Positions 9,351 through 20,337 are shown, counted from the first letter of the stretch. The stretch is 64,000 nt of DNA from VXYL01 sp965116345 (GCA_965116345.1 OZ220680.1:2232001-2296000), one strand, 5' to 3'. The notes: a model not told the origin generated them from the letters alone. Numbers and translations: made by a program.

Positions 9351-10148
9351 ATGACCCCGGACCCGTGGATCGTCTACGGCGAAAGCCTTAACAGCCGGCT
9401 CTTTCTGGGCACCGCCCGGTACCCGTCTCCGAAGGTCATGGCGGACGCCATCGAGTCGAGTGGCGCCGAGGTGCTCACCGTCGGCCTGCGCCGACAGGCA
9501 CCGGACAAGCTCGGCGGCAGCTCGATCTGGGAGCGCATCGCAGACCTCGGCCGGCGCATCCTGCCCAACACCGCCGGCTGCCACACCGCCCGGGAGGCCG
9601 TCACCCTGGCGGAGATGTCGAGGGAGATCTTCGGCACGGACTGGATCAAGCTGGAAGTCACCGGCGACGACTACAACCTGCAGCCCGACCCCTACGGCCT
9701 CGTCGACGCCACCCGACAGCTCATCGTGCGTGGCTTCAAGGTCTTTCCGTACACCACGGACGATCTCGTCGTCTGCTCGCGCCTACGCGATCTCGGTTGC
9801 GAAATCATCATGCCGTGGGGGTCGCCCATCGGCACCGGCAAGGGCCTTTTGAACCCCTACGCCCTCGAGACGCTGCGCAACCGGCTGCCGGACGTGTCCC
9901 TGGTGGTGGACGCGGGCATCGGCCTGCCATCCCACGCCGCCCGGGCGCTGGAACTCGGCTTCGACGGCGTGCTGTTGAACACCGCGGTGGCGAGAGCCGA
10001 CGATCCGGTGGCCATGGCCACCGCGTTCGCGCGCGCCGTGGAGGCGGGCCGTCTTGCCCGCCACGCCGGCGCCATGGCGGAGTCGGAAACCGCGGAACCC
10101 TCCACGCCGGTCGTCGGCACGCCGTTCTGGCACGACAAGAGCGCTTGA
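9351..10148 (+). CDS. thiG: Thiazole synthase ThiG
   Basis: A 265-residue TIM-barrel enzyme that joins deoxyxylulose 5-phosphate, dehydroglycine and ThiS thiocarboxylate into the thiazole phosphate. The Schiff-base lysine is K100 in DWIKLEVTGDD. Other conserved stretches are LFLGTARYPSPKVM, NTAGCHTAREAV, MPWGSPIGTGKGLLNPY, VVDAGIGLPSHAARALELG and GVLLNTAVARADDPVAMA. ATG 9351 directly follows the thiS stop (TGAGATG) and fits the usual N-terminus; a longer frame inside thiS is rejected. Length is normal. Confidence 0.97.
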   Translation: MTPDPWIVYGESLNSRLFLGTARYPSPKVMADAIESSGAEVLTVGLRRQAPDKLGGSSIWERIADLGRRILPNTAGCHTAREAVTLAEMSREIFGTDWIKLEVTGDDYNLQPDPYGLVDATRQLIVRGFKVFPYTTDDLVVCSRLRDLGCEIIMPWGSPIGTGKGLLNPYALETLRNRLPDVSLVVDAGIGLPSHAARALELGFDGVLLNTAVARADDPVAMATAFARAVEAGRLARHAGAMAESETAEPSTPVVGTPFWHDKSA

Positions 10149-10191
10149 TCCGCGTGTTCGCCATGCGGGACCGGGCCGGCGCGGAACGTCG

Positions 10192-11649
10192 ATGAAGATC
10201 GCATGGTCCATCGCCGGCTCCGACAGCGGTGGCGGAGCGGGTGTCCAGGCCGACATCCACACGTTCCGCGACTTCGGCCTCCATGCCGCAACCGTCGTCA
10301 CCTGCGTCACTGCCCAGAACACGGTTGCCCTTACCGACAGCCATGTGGTGCCGACGGCGACCGTGCGTGCCCAGATCCAAGCGCTCGCCGATGATCTGCC
10401 GCCCGACGCCATCAAGATCGGCGCTCTGGGTAGTGCCGAGAACGCCGCCGCCGTGGTCGACTTCCTGCGCGGCTTGACCCACAACGATCAGCGTCCCTTC
10501 GTCGTCTGGGACCCGGTCCGCCAAGCCACGGTCGGTGGCGAACTCGGCACCCTGCCGGACGAGACCACTCGCGCCTTGCTCCAGGCCGCGGACGCGGTGA
10601 CCCCGAACCTGGAGGAGCTCGCCGCCCTTGCAAGCCACGAAACGGGTCCCCCGCACGCCGCCGCCGTCATTCGCGACCGGGGTCCGCGATGCGTCTACAT
10701 CACCGGCGGGCACGGCGAAACGCCAGGAGTCGATCACTGGTCAAGCGGCACAAAAGCTTTTGCAATTCAAAGCGATACGATTTCCGGCAAAGGTGCCCAC
10801 GGGGGCGGTTGCAGCCTCTCGAGTGCACTCGCCGCTGCACGCATCGGCGAGGACGAGGACTCGGCTCCGGTGCTGGCCCACATGTACGTCCGCCAAGGGT
10901 TGCGTGCGCTGGCGGCGGGTGATGTTCCCGGAAACGGTAGGCCGGCCCTGCCGCATCTCGGCTGGCCCCGTCAGTTCGGCGATTTGCCGAGAGTGACCGA
11001 TGCCGGCAAGGCCCTTCCCGACCAGCGCTTTCCCGCCTTGGACCAGCCCCTCGGACTCTACGCCGTGGTCCCCGATGTCGATTGGCTCAGGCGTTGCGTC
11101 CAACTGGAACTCGACACCGTCCAGTTGCGGGTCAAGGAAGTCCCCACCGCAGTTCGACGCCGGATCATTGCCGAATGCGTCGAGGCCACCCGGGGCACCC
11201 GTACACGCCTGTTCGTCAACGACTTCTGGCGCGAAGCCGTGGAAGCCGGGGCCTACGGTGTCCACCTCGGCCAGGAGGATCTCACCGACGCGGACCTGCC
11301 GGCACTTGCAGGAGCGGGCATCCGCTTGGGGTTGAGCACCCACAGCTACTACGAGATCGCCCGCGCCCATGCTTGCGCGCCGAGCTATATCGCCATCGGG
11401 CCCGTCTATGCCACGACCACGAAGCCCATGAAGTTCGACCCGCAGGGCCTGTCCCGCCTGCAGCGCTGGGTCGAGCTGCTCGAGGACCGCTATCCGTTGA
11501 CGGCGATCGGGGGGATCGACGCGGAACGAGGCCCGGCGGTCATGGCAACCGGGGTCGGCAGTATCGCGGTTGTCCGTGCCATCACCGAGGCCCCGGATCC
11601 CGCCGCGGCAGTCGCCGACCTGCGCGCGGCGATGGGCGAGGCATCGTAG
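10192..11649 (+). CDS. thiDE: Bifunctional ThiD-ThiE: HMP(-P) kinase fused to thiamine-phosphate synthase
   Basis: A 485-residue fusion. Residues 1-250 are ThiD (ribokinase fold), which phosphorylates hydroxymethylpyrimidine phosphate: SIAGSDSGGGAGVQADI at the N-terminus, VTCVTAQNT, and the GKGAHGGGCSLSSALAA anion-hole/catalytic loop (the usual G-T-G-C-T replaced by H-G-G-G-C). Residues about 275-485 are ThiE, which couples the pyrimidine and thiazole halves: TVQLRVKE, LFVNDFWREAVEAGAYGVHLGQEDL, GLSTHS, YIAIGPVYATTTKP and LTAIGGIDAE. ATG 10192 begins the ThiD motif. With it the operon holds both branches and the coupling step; only ThiF and the final kinase ThiL are missing from view. Confidence 0.95.
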   Translation: MKIAWSIAGSDSGGGAGVQADIHTFRDFGLHAATVVTCVTAQNTVALTDSHVVPTATVRAQIQALADDLPPDAIKIGALGSAENAAAVVDFLRGLTHNDQRPFVVWDPVRQATVGGELGTLPDETTRALLQAADAVTPNLEELAALASHETGPPHAAAVIRDRGPRCVYITGGHGETPGVDHWSSGTKAFAIQSDTISGKGAHGGGCSLSSALAAARIGEDEDSAPVLAHMYVRQGLRALAAGDVPGNGRPALPHLGWPRQFGDLPRVTDAGKALPDQRFPALDQPLGLYAVVPDVDWLRRCVQLELDTVQLRVKEVPTAVRRRIIAECVEATRGTRTRLFVNDFWREAVEAGAYGVHLGQEDLTDADLPALAGAGIRLGLSTHSYYEIARAHACAPSYIAIGPVYATTTKPMKFDPQGLSRLQRWVELLEDRYPLTAIGGIDAERGPAVMATGVGSIAVVRAITEAPDPAAAVADLRAAMGEAS

Positions 11650-11777
11650 CGGCAAGGGGGCACCGCAAGCGGGCGCATTCTGGCGGAAACCGCACGGCGC
11701 ACCCCCGACGGTGCATCTAAATCGCTGGCGAACCGCAGCGACGGGAGTTACCCTGCGCGCGCTTTTGAGAGCGAGTC

Positions 11778-13172
11778 ATGAAGATCCTCATTCTCGGTGC
11801 CGGTCAGACCGGCGGCACCCTCGCCGAACACCTCGCCGACGAGGCCTTCGACATAACGCTGGTCGACCATGACGGGCCGCGCCTCAAGGACTTGAAGGAC
11901 CGGCTCGACATACAGACGATCCACGGTCACGCCTCGCGGCCCGACACCCTGCGTGCTGCGGGCGCCAACGACGCGGACCTCTTGATCGCGGTGACCAACA
12001 GCGACGAAGTCAACATGGTCGCCTGCCAGGTCTGCTATTCGTTGTTCAAGACGCCCACCAAGATCGCGCGTATTCGTTCCAACGAGTACGTCACCAGCTC
12101 CAATGGGGACGATGCCGACATCCGCTTCTTCAGCCAGGACCACATGCCCATCGATGTGCTCATCAACCCCGAGCGGGTGGTGATGGAGCAGGTCAAGGAG
12201 CTGCTTGAGCATCCCGGGGCGCTGCAGGTGGTGGATTTCGCCGACCGCCGGGTTCAACTCGTGGCCATGCGCGCCTACAACGGTGGACCGCTGGTCCGCC
12301 AGGCGCTGAGTTCCCTGCGCGAGCACATTCCCAAGGTCGACACCAAGGTCGTCGCCATCTTCCGTGAGGGCCGGCCGATCACGCTCACCGATCAGACCGT
12401 GGTGCAGGCAGACGACGAGGTCTTCTTCATCGCGCCGGCGAAGGACATCAACGCCGTGATGTCCGAGTTCAAACACGAGGAGCGCCCCAACAAGCGCGTG
12501 ATCATCGCCGGCGGCGGCAATATCGGTCTGCAACTGGCGCGCGCGATCCAGAACGAATTCAGCGTCAAGGTGGTGGAATTCAGCGAGCCGCGCGCCGAAC
12601 TGGTCGCCGAGCGTCTGCAGAGCGGCGTCGTCATCCACGGCAACGCCACGGACCGAGAGCTGCTGCTGCAGGAGAACGTCAATGACACCGATGCGTTCTG
12701 CGCCGTCACCAACGACGACGAGGTGAACGTCATGTCGGCGCTCCTGGCCAAGCGCCTGGGCGCACGCCGCGTGATCTGCCTGATCTCCAAACCAGCCTAT
12801 GTCGACCTGGTCCAGGACACCGACATCGACATCGCACTGTCGCCACAGTTGACGACCATCAGCTCCATCCTGTCCTACGTCCGCCGAGGCGACGTGGCCA
12901 GGGTCCACAGCCTACGCAGGGGCGCCGTCGAGGCCATGGAAGCCGTCGTCCACGGCGATGCGCGCCACAACCGGGTGGTCGACCGCCGCATCGACCAGAT
13001 CACCTTCCCCGAGGGGGTCACCGTTGGCGCGATCGTGCGCGACGACCAGGTGATCGTCGCGACTGCCGATGCGGTGATCCGCAGCGGCGACCATGTGATT
13101 CTGTTCCTCGTCGACAAGTCGAGGATCCGCGCCGTCGAGCGCCTTTTCCAAGTGGGACTGGGTTTCTTCTAA
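11778..13172 (+). CDS. trkA: Trk potassium uptake regulatory subunit TrkA
   Basis: A 464-residue cytoplasmic NAD(H)-binding gating subunit of the Trk K+ channel. It has the expected two tandem RCK units: RCK_N 1 begins MKILILGAGQTGGTLAEHL with LVDHD at the end of strand 2. RCK_N 2 begins RVIIAGGGNIGLQLARAIQ (about residue 236). Each is followed by an RCK_C domain; the last contains VTVGAIVRDDQVIVATADAVIRSGDHVILF. Full length for TrkA. The partner membrane subunit trkH starts 12 bp after its stop, so the two are co-transcribed. Confidence 0.96.
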   Translation: MKILILGAGQTGGTLAEHLADEAFDITLVDHDGPRLKDLKDRLDIQTIHGHASRPDTLRAAGANDADLLIAVTNSDEVNMVACQVCYSLFKTPTKIARIRSNEYVTSSNGDDADIRFFSQDHMPIDVLINPERVVMEQVKELLEHPGALQVVDFADRRVQLVAMRAYNGGPLVRQALSSLREHIPKVDTKVVAIFREGRPITLTDQTVVQADDEVFFIAPAKDINAVMSEFKHEERPNKRVIIAGGGNIGLQLARAIQNEFSVKVVEFSEPRAELVAERLQSGVVIHGNATDRELLLQENVNDTDAFCAVTNDDEVNVMSALLAKRLGARRVICLISKPAYVDLVQDTDIDIALSPQLTTISSILSYVRRGDVARVHSLRRGAVEAMEAVVHGDARHNRVVDRRIDQITFPEGVTVGAIVRDDQVIVATADAVIRSGDHVILFLVDKSRIRAVERLFQVGLGFF

Positions 13173-13184
13173 AGCCCACCCACC

Positions 13185-14630
13185 ATGCGAATCGCCCCCA
13201 TCCTGCGCGTCACCGGCGGCTTGCTGATGCTGTTCAGCGTCGCCCAGCTTCTGCCCGTGATCATTTCCTTCATCTACGACGAGCACACTGCCGCGCCGTT
13301 CGTCGCCGCCTTCTCTATCAGCCTGCTGACCGGGCTCGTCCTGTGGTTCGCTGGGCGCGGCGAGATCGAGTTGCGCAGCCGCGACGGCTTCCTCATCACC
13401 GTGCTGTTCTACCTGGGACTCGGCTTGACCGGTGCGGTGCCGATCTGGCTCGTGCCTGAGATGGAACTGCGGTTCACCGACGCGGCGTTCGAGTCGCTCT
13501 CGGGACTCACCACCACGGGCGCCACGGTCCTCACGGGGCTCGATGAAATGCCGCGCTCGCTGCTTTTCTATCGCCAGCTTCTGCAGTGGCTCGGCGGTAT
13601 GGGCATCATCGTTCTGGCCGTGGCCGTGTTGCCCATGCTGGGCATCGGCGGCATGCAGCTATACCGCGCCGAATCGCCCGGACCCGTCAAGGATTCCAAG
13701 CTCACGCCCCGTATCGCCCAGACCGCGAAGGCGCTGTGGTACGTCTACCTCGGGCTCACGGTGACCTGTGCCGGCGCGTACTGGGTGAGCGGCATGGGCG
13801 TCTTCGACGCCATCTGCTACGCCTTCTCCACCGTCGCCATCGGCGGTTTCGCGCCCCACGACGCGAGCATCGGCTACTTCGACAGCGCCGCCATCGAGTC
13901 CGTCGCCATCGTCTTCATGGTCCTGTCCGGGATGAGCTTCGCGCTCCACTTCACTGCGCTGGCGCGACGCAGGTTCGGCATGTACGCCAAGGACGACGAA
14001 CTGCGCTTCTACCTGGGCGCGCTTGCCCTCGTCGCCGTCGTTGTGGTCGGCGTGCTGCTGATCGACGGGACGGCGACGACCCGGCCGATCCGCGAGGGTC
14101 TGTTCCAGGCGGTATCCATCGCCACCACCACCGGCTTCACCACCACGGACCACAATGCCTGGCCCATGCTGGCGCCCGCGGTGATGATCTTCGCCGCCTT
14201 CGCCGGGGGTTGCGCCGGCTCCACGGCGGGCGGACTCAAGATGTACCGCGTGCTGCTGATCTACCGCCAGGGTGTTCGGGAAATCCGACGCCTCATCCAC
14301 CCCAACGGCATCTTCCACATCAAGTTCGGCGAACGCTTGGTGCCCGACCGCGTGGTGGACGCCGTCTGGGGGTTCTTCGCGGTCTACCTGATCGTCTTCC
14401 TCACCATGGTATGCGTCGTCATCGCGACGGCGGATCTCGACTTCCTGTCGGCCTTCTCCGCGGTGGCTGCAAATTTGAACAACCTCGGCCCGGGCCTGGG
14501 CGAAGTCGCCCAGAACTACCAAGGCATTCCCATCGCCACCAAGTGGGTGCTCATGCTCGCCATGCTGCTAGGACGCCTGGAGATCTTCACGCTGCTGGTG
14601 CTGTTCGCGCCCCAGTACTGGAAAAGCTGA
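13185..14630 (+). CDS. trkH: Trk potassium uptake membrane subunit TrkH
   Basis: A 481-residue inner-membrane protein with about ten hydrophobic helices arranged as four M1-P-M2 pore repeats. The four selectivity-filter loops are visible: LSGLTTTGATVL, FSTVAIGGFAPHDAS, IATTTGFTTTDHNAW and AAVAANLNNLGPGLG. Each carries the key Gly after the pore helix. It passes K+ under control of TrkA, encoded immediately upstream. The usual post-P-loop region GGCAGSTAGGLKMYR is also present. Five base pairs separate it from the acyltransferase gene. Confidence 0.96.
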   Translation: MRIAPILRVTGGLLMLFSVAQLLPVIISFIYDEHTAAPFVAAFSISLLTGLVLWFAGRGEIELRSRDGFLITVLFYLGLGLTGAVPIWLVPEMELRFTDAAFESLSGLTTTGATVLTGLDEMPRSLLFYRQLLQWLGGMGIIVLAVAVLPMLGIGGMQLYRAESPGPVKDSKLTPRIAQTAKALWYVYLGLTVTCAGAYWVSGMGVFDAICYAFSTVAIGGFAPHDASIGYFDSAAIESVAIVFMVLSGMSFALHFTALARRRFGMYAKDDELRFYLGALALVAVVVVGVLLIDGTATTRPIREGLFQAVSIATTTGFTTTDHNAWPMLAPAVMIFAAFAGGCAGSTAGGLKMYRVLLIYRQGVREIRRLIHPNGIFHIKFGERLVPDRVVDAVWGFFAVYLIVFLTMVCVVIATADLDFLSAFSAVAANLNNLGPGLGEVAQNYQGIPIATKWVLMLAMLLGRLEIFTLLVLFAPQYWKS

Positions 14631-14635
14631 GAAGG

Positions 14636-15370
14636 ATGGCTCTCGCCGCGCTGCGTTCGACCGTGTTCTACCTCGGCTATGCCGTCTGGTCGGTCCTTTG
14701 GTCGACGTTGTCGGTGCTGGTCGGGTGGATGCTGCCTCTTGTCCCCCGCTACCACTTCATCATCCGGGGATGGAGCCAGCCGCCGCTGTGGTGGCTGCGT
14801 GCAACCTGCGGAATACACGTCCATGTGACCGGGCGGGAGAACATCCCCGACGAGCCGTGCATCTTCCTGGTCAAGCACCAGAGCACCTGGGAGACGATGT
14901 GGATGCAGTCCCTGGCCGCTCCCCAGGCCCCCCTGATCAAGCGCGAGCTGTTGCGCATTCCGATCTGGGGTTGGGCTTTCGGCATGCTCAGGCCCATCGC
15001 CATCGACCGTTCGAACCCGCGCGCGGCCCTACGGCAGCTCATCGAACAGGGTCGCGACCGCCTGGCGCGCGGCATGTACGTCACGCTGTTTCCTGAGGGG
15101 ACTCGCCTGGCACCCGGCGTGGTCGGCAGATTTCACCGCGGCGGCGCGGCGCTTGCGAGTGCAACCGATGTGCCCGTGATCGTTGTCGCCCACAACGCCG
15201 GCCACTACTGGCCAGCACGCCGCTTTATGAAGTTCCCCGGAACCATCCGCGTGGAGATCTCCGCGCCTTTTCGGGCGAACGGTAAAACATCGAACGAAAT
15301 CAATATGTTATGTGAGAAATGGCTGTCCCGGACCATGTCGGAACTGGACGACAATCGCCTCACGAAGTGA
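14636..15370 (+). CDS. plsC: 1-acyl-sn-glycerol-3-phosphate acyltransferase (PlsC family)
   Basis: A 244-residue membrane-associated acyltransferase that would make phosphatidic acid from lysophosphatidic acid. The N-terminal 35 residues are hydrophobic. Catalytic motif I is HQSTWE (the H-x4-E variant common in gammaproteobacterial PlsC, in place of H-x4-D), and motif III is LFPEGTR. RPIAIDRSNPRAALRQLI corresponds to motif II, and DVPVIVVAHNAGHYW to motif IV. ATG 14636 follows GAAGG, 5 bp after trkH; a much longer upstream frame is only a shadow of trkH. It converges on gyrB across a 37-bp gap. A position close to gyrB is common for this family in pseudomonads. Confidence 0.9.
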   Translation: MALAALRSTVFYLGYAVWSVLWSTLSVLVGWMLPLVPRYHFIIRGWSQPPLWWLRATCGIHVHVTGRENIPDEPCIFLVKHQSTWETMWMQSLAAPQAPLIKRELLRIPIWGWAFGMLRPIAIDRSNPRAALRQLIEQGRDRLARGMYVTLFPEGTRLAPGVVGRFHRGGAALASATDVPVIVVAHNAGHYWPARRFMKFPGTIRVEISAPFRANGKTSNEINMLCEKWLSRTMSELDDNRLTK

Positions 15371-15407
15371 GACGCCCTCTCGAAGGAATAGCCGCCGGGC
15401 GATTCGC

Positions 15408-17819
<2,412 letters not shown>

Positions 17820-17854
17820 CGTGCATTCCTAATTTAGCGTCGGACCAAGCGGCG

Positions 17855-18925
17855 TCAGCCGGCGCGTTCAAAGTTCCCCTGTTTCACGTGAAACGTGGCT
17901 CCTGGGCCAGGCAGCCCCGCGCCAGCCTCTCCGTGGGTCGTCGTGGCGACGATCTGACACTCCATGTCTTCAAGCAGGGCGTAGAGCCGTTCGCTATGGC
18001 CTTCGTCGAGTTCCGCACCGAGATCATCGATCAGGAACAGCGAACGTCCACCGCCACTCGCCAGGTCCCGGGCTTGCCCTATCCGCATCGCGGTAGCCAC
18101 GGCCTTACCTTGGCCTCGGGACAGCACGGTTGACGCCGCTTCCTCTCCGCAACGGATGGCGACATCCGCACGGTGCGGCCCCGTTTGCGTCGCCCCCAAT
18201 TTTACATCGCGATCAACGTTCTGGCCTAGTGATTCCGCGAGATTACCGCCCCGCCAACCCTCGACATACCCCAACTCCACCTCGAGGCCCGGGCTCATCG
18301 CCGACAGGCAGGTCTGGATGTCGTTCTTGACACGATCGAAGTACTTCCGCCGCACCGCGGCGACGGATTCGCCCAATTCGGCAACTTGGGACGTCCAGGC
18401 ATCGAGAGTCCGCAGATCGTTACCGCGCAGCAGGCTATTGCGACTTCGGAGCGCCCGCAAATAGCCGCGCAGCGTCCCGAAGTAGTCCGGTTTCACGTGA
18501 AACGCACCCCAATCCAGCCATTGTCGGCGGCCACTCGGCGGGCCGAACACGAGCTCGGGCAAGTCCGGCAGGAAAAGTTGGACCGGGAGCAGCGCTGCGA
18601 TACTCGAAATCTGTCGGACAGGCCGTCCATCCCGACGCACCTCGACCCGGCCGCCCCGGGAACGGGAATAGCCCAACCACGTCGATCCTTGATTATCGTC
18701 ACGGAGTCCGCCACCGATTGTCATGGCGTCTTCCCCGTTCCTGATCACGGCTTCCACGCGGGACGTCCGGAAGGAACGGCCACGGATCAGCAGATGTATG
18801 GATTCAAGAGCCGAGGTCTTGCCCGCACCGTTCGGCCCAATCAGGAGGTTCACACGGTCGTTCAACTCGATCCGGGTGGAACCGATATTGCGGACGTTGG
18901 TGATCTCCAGCCTGTCAATGATCAC
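17855..18925 (-). CDS. recF: DNA replication and repair protein RecF
   Basis: A 356-residue SMC-like ATPase that helps load RecA at gaps (RecFOR). Walker A is GPNGAGKTS (about residues 30-38), the ABC signature is LSRGQGKAVATAMRIGQ, and Walker B is LFLIDDLGAELDE. The N-terminal RLEITNVRNIGSTRIEL is family-typical. Length is normal. Two near-consensus parS palindromes lie within the gene. One, near codon 130, encodes AFHVKPD; the other, near the 3' end, encodes FHVKQGN. The partition site is thus written over Phe-His-Val-Lys codons. It sits between dnaN and gyrB on the same strand. Confidence 0.95.
   Translation of the reverse strand: MIIDRLEITNVRNIGSTRIELNDRVNLLIGPNGAGKTSALESIHLLIRGRSFRTSRVEAVIRNGEDAMTIGGGLRDDNQGSTWLGYSRSRGGRVEVRRDGRPVRQISSIAALLPVQLFLPDLPELVFGPPSGRRQWLDWGAFHVKPDYFGTLRGYLRALRSRNSLLRGNDLRTLDAWTSQVAELGESVAAVRRKYFDRVKNDIQTCLSAMSPGLEVELGYVEGWRGGNLAESLGQNVDRDVKLGATQTGPHRADVAIRCGEEAASTVLSRGQGKAVATAMRIGQARDLASGGGRSLFLIDDLGAELDEGHSERLYALLEDMECQIVATTTHGEAGAGLPGPGATFHVKQGNFERAG
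17880..17895. other. parS centromere site 1 (within recF 3' end)
   Basis: TGTTTCACGTGAAACG matches the bacterial parS palindrome TGTTTCACGTGAAACA at 15 of 16 positions. It lies about 4 kb from the dnaA-rpmH junction. ParA and ParB genes are present in this window, and chromosomal parS sites usually cluster near the origin, so ParB loading here is expected. Confidence 0.9.
18489..18504. other. parS centromere site 2 (within recF)
   Basis: GGTTTCACGTGAAACG keeps the full 14-bp core GTTTCACGTGAAAC and differs from consensus only at the two outer bases. It is 609 bp from site 1 and in the same gene. By chance alone two such cores within 1 kb are very unlikely. Confidence 0.88.
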
Positions 18926-18994
18926 CGGGCGTAACCCCGCTTGTGTGCAAGCGGGAATCCCGCGGACGCGACCGCCCGGGGACGAGTGCGGCGC

Positions 18995-20095
18995 CTATTG
19001 CCGACGCGGCATGACGAGGTAGAGCGGCTCCTCGTCTCCCACGGCCTCCAGTTTCGCGATCCTGTTGTCCTCGGGGAACGACATCGAGACGTTTTCCGTG
19101 TCCACCGCGCCGAGCACATCCTGGACCAGGTCCGAGTTGAAACTGACCTTCATGCCCTCGCCGCCGTAGTCGACGGACACGACTTCCTCGGCTTCGCCTT
19201 GTTCGTTGTTCGTCGCATGAATGGTGAGTTGGTCGTCTTCGACGGAAAACTCGACGATCTTCGAGACAATCGACGCCCGCTGGAGTGCCCGGCGCAAGGC
19301 TTCCCGATCGCTGGTAACCGACCGCCGGATCTCTCGGGGGATCAAACCCTCGTAGGGTGGAAACTGCCCTTCGACCAGTTTCGTGGTTAGTGTGTACTCA
19401 CCTTGAGACACCTGTAAATTCGCGCGTCCTAGAGAGAAGTGCACGTCGTGATCGCTGTCTGACACAAGGCGTTCGAGGTCCTGGATGCGCTTGCGCGGGA
19501 TGATCGCCCGCAGCCGGTCGACTCCTTCCACACCCGCTTCCAGCGTGCACATGGCGAGTCTTGCTCCGTCCGTCGCGACCACCCTGATCGACTGCGAACT
19601 GATCTCGAACAGCAGGCCGCGGAGAAAGTAGCGAATGTCCTGGTTCGCCATGGCAAAGCTCGTCCGCGCCAGCAGGCGCTGCACATCCGCGCGCGGCAGC
19701 GTGACGTTCACCTCGCCTTCTCCCCCCTCGAAGCGCGTGTACTCGTCGGCCGGTATCGTCGGCATCTGGTAGCGGCTGCGCCCCGACCGCAGGACAACAC
19801 GCTGACCTTCCAAGGTGAAGGTCACGTCGGCGGCTTCGGGCAGGGAACGCCAGATGTCCAACAGCGTGTGCGCAGGCACCGTGGTCGCCGCGGCATCCTG
19901 ATGTTCGATCTCGATGCCTTCCGAGACCTGGGCGACCATTTCGACCTCGAGGTCGGTGCCACGCAGGGTCAGGCCGTTTTCGCTGGTCTCGAGCAGGATG
20001 TTCGACAGCACCGGCAGGGTGTGCCGGCGCTCGATTACACCCGTCAGCACCTGCAGCGGCCGCAGCAGGGTGTCCCGGCTCGTTCGGAATTTCAT
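18995..20095 (-). CDS. dnaN: DNA polymerase III beta sliding clamp
   Basis: A 366-residue clamp that tethers the replicase to DNA. Three repeats of the clamp fold are expected for this length. Recognisable stretches are MKFRTSRDTLLRPLQVLTGVIERRHTLPVLSNILLE, then ATDGARLAMCTLEAG and IPRKRIQDLERLV in the middle domain, and DVLGAVDTENVSMSF...PLYLVMPRRQ, the usual C-terminal end (P-M-R in many homologues). It lies 69 bp upstream of recF. Between it and dnaA is an unusual hairpin element (see 20129-20285). Confidence 0.97.
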   Translation of the reverse strand: MKFRTSRDTLLRPLQVLTGVIERRHTLPVLSNILLETSENGLTLRGTDLEVEMVAQVSEGIEIEHQDAAATTVPAHTLLDIWRSLPEAADVTFTLEGQRVVLRSGRSRYQMPTIPADEYTRFEGGEGEVNVTLPRADVQRLLARTSFAMANQDIRYFLRGLLFEISSQSIRVVATDGARLAMCTLEAGVEGVDRLRAIIPRKRIQDLERLVSDSDHDVHFSLGRANLQVSQGEYTLTTKLVEGQFPPYEGLIPREIRRSVTSDREALRRALQRASIVSKIVEFSVEDDQLTIHATNNEQGEAEEVVSVDYGGEGMKVSFNSDLVQDVLGAVDTENVSMSFPEDNRIAKLEAVGDEEPLYLVMPRRQ

Positions 20096-20115
20096 GCTCG
20101 CTCCCTCAACCTGAC

Positions 20116-20125
20116 GAACCTACGA
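20116..20125 (+). repeat. 10-bp direct repeat, left copy (target-site-duplication candidate)
   Basis: GAACCTACGA occurs here and again at 20285-20294, exactly bracketing the hairpin element between dnaN and dnaA. Such a duplication is what a transposition event leaves at its target. Confidence 0.65.
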
Positions 20126-20128
20126 ACT

Positions 20129-20285
20129 CTAGGGGAGCTCTGAACAGGAGCTTCCCTAGTGCGGCACAAGGACGTGCCGCCAAATTCTGTGGCACAAGCC
20201 ACTGAATTTGTGAGCAAAACAAAACCGCGCTTTTGATTTTGCTCCTGATCAAGCCCATGGATGGGCTTGATCAGAGGATACCTAG
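20129..20285 (+). mobile_element. MITE-like element of five consecutive hairpins, copy A (dnaA-dnaN gap)
   Basis: The 157 bp fold as back-to-back hairpins. H1 20129-20159 has a 12-bp stem with one G-U pair, CTAGGGGAGCTC closing on GAGCTTCCCTAG. H2 20161-20180 has stem GCGGCAC. H3 20181-20210 has stem CAAATTC plus an inner GTGGC/GCCAC. H4 20212-20244 pairs GAGCAAAA with TTTTGCTC, extended by AAAA/TTTT. H5 20245-20274 has a perfect 14-bp stem CTGATCAAGCCCAT. The ends are imperfect inverted repeats (CTAGG...CTCTGA, followed by A-C-A or T-C-A). A 10-bp direct repeat flanks it. A second copy lies at 45103-45256. No protein is convincingly encoded. It is either a non-autonomous transposable element or a structured RNA; the duplication favours the former. 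Confidence 0.75.
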
Positions 20286-20294
20286 AACCTACGA
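20285..20294 (+). repeat. 10-bp direct repeat, right copy
   Basis: GAACCTACGA, identical to 20116-20125, abuts the right end of the hairpin element; its first G is shared with the terminal CTAG. Confidence 0.65.
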
Positions 20295-20337
20295 CCAGAC
20301 GCCGACGTCCCACGTCGCGGTCGCGCGCCAACGAGGT

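Noticed and set aside
20092..20331. A 79-codon minus-strand frame in the dnaA-dnaN gap
   Set aside because: It runs entirely through the hairpin element; a similar frame appears in copy B only because the repeat is shared, and stems explain the conservation better than coding.
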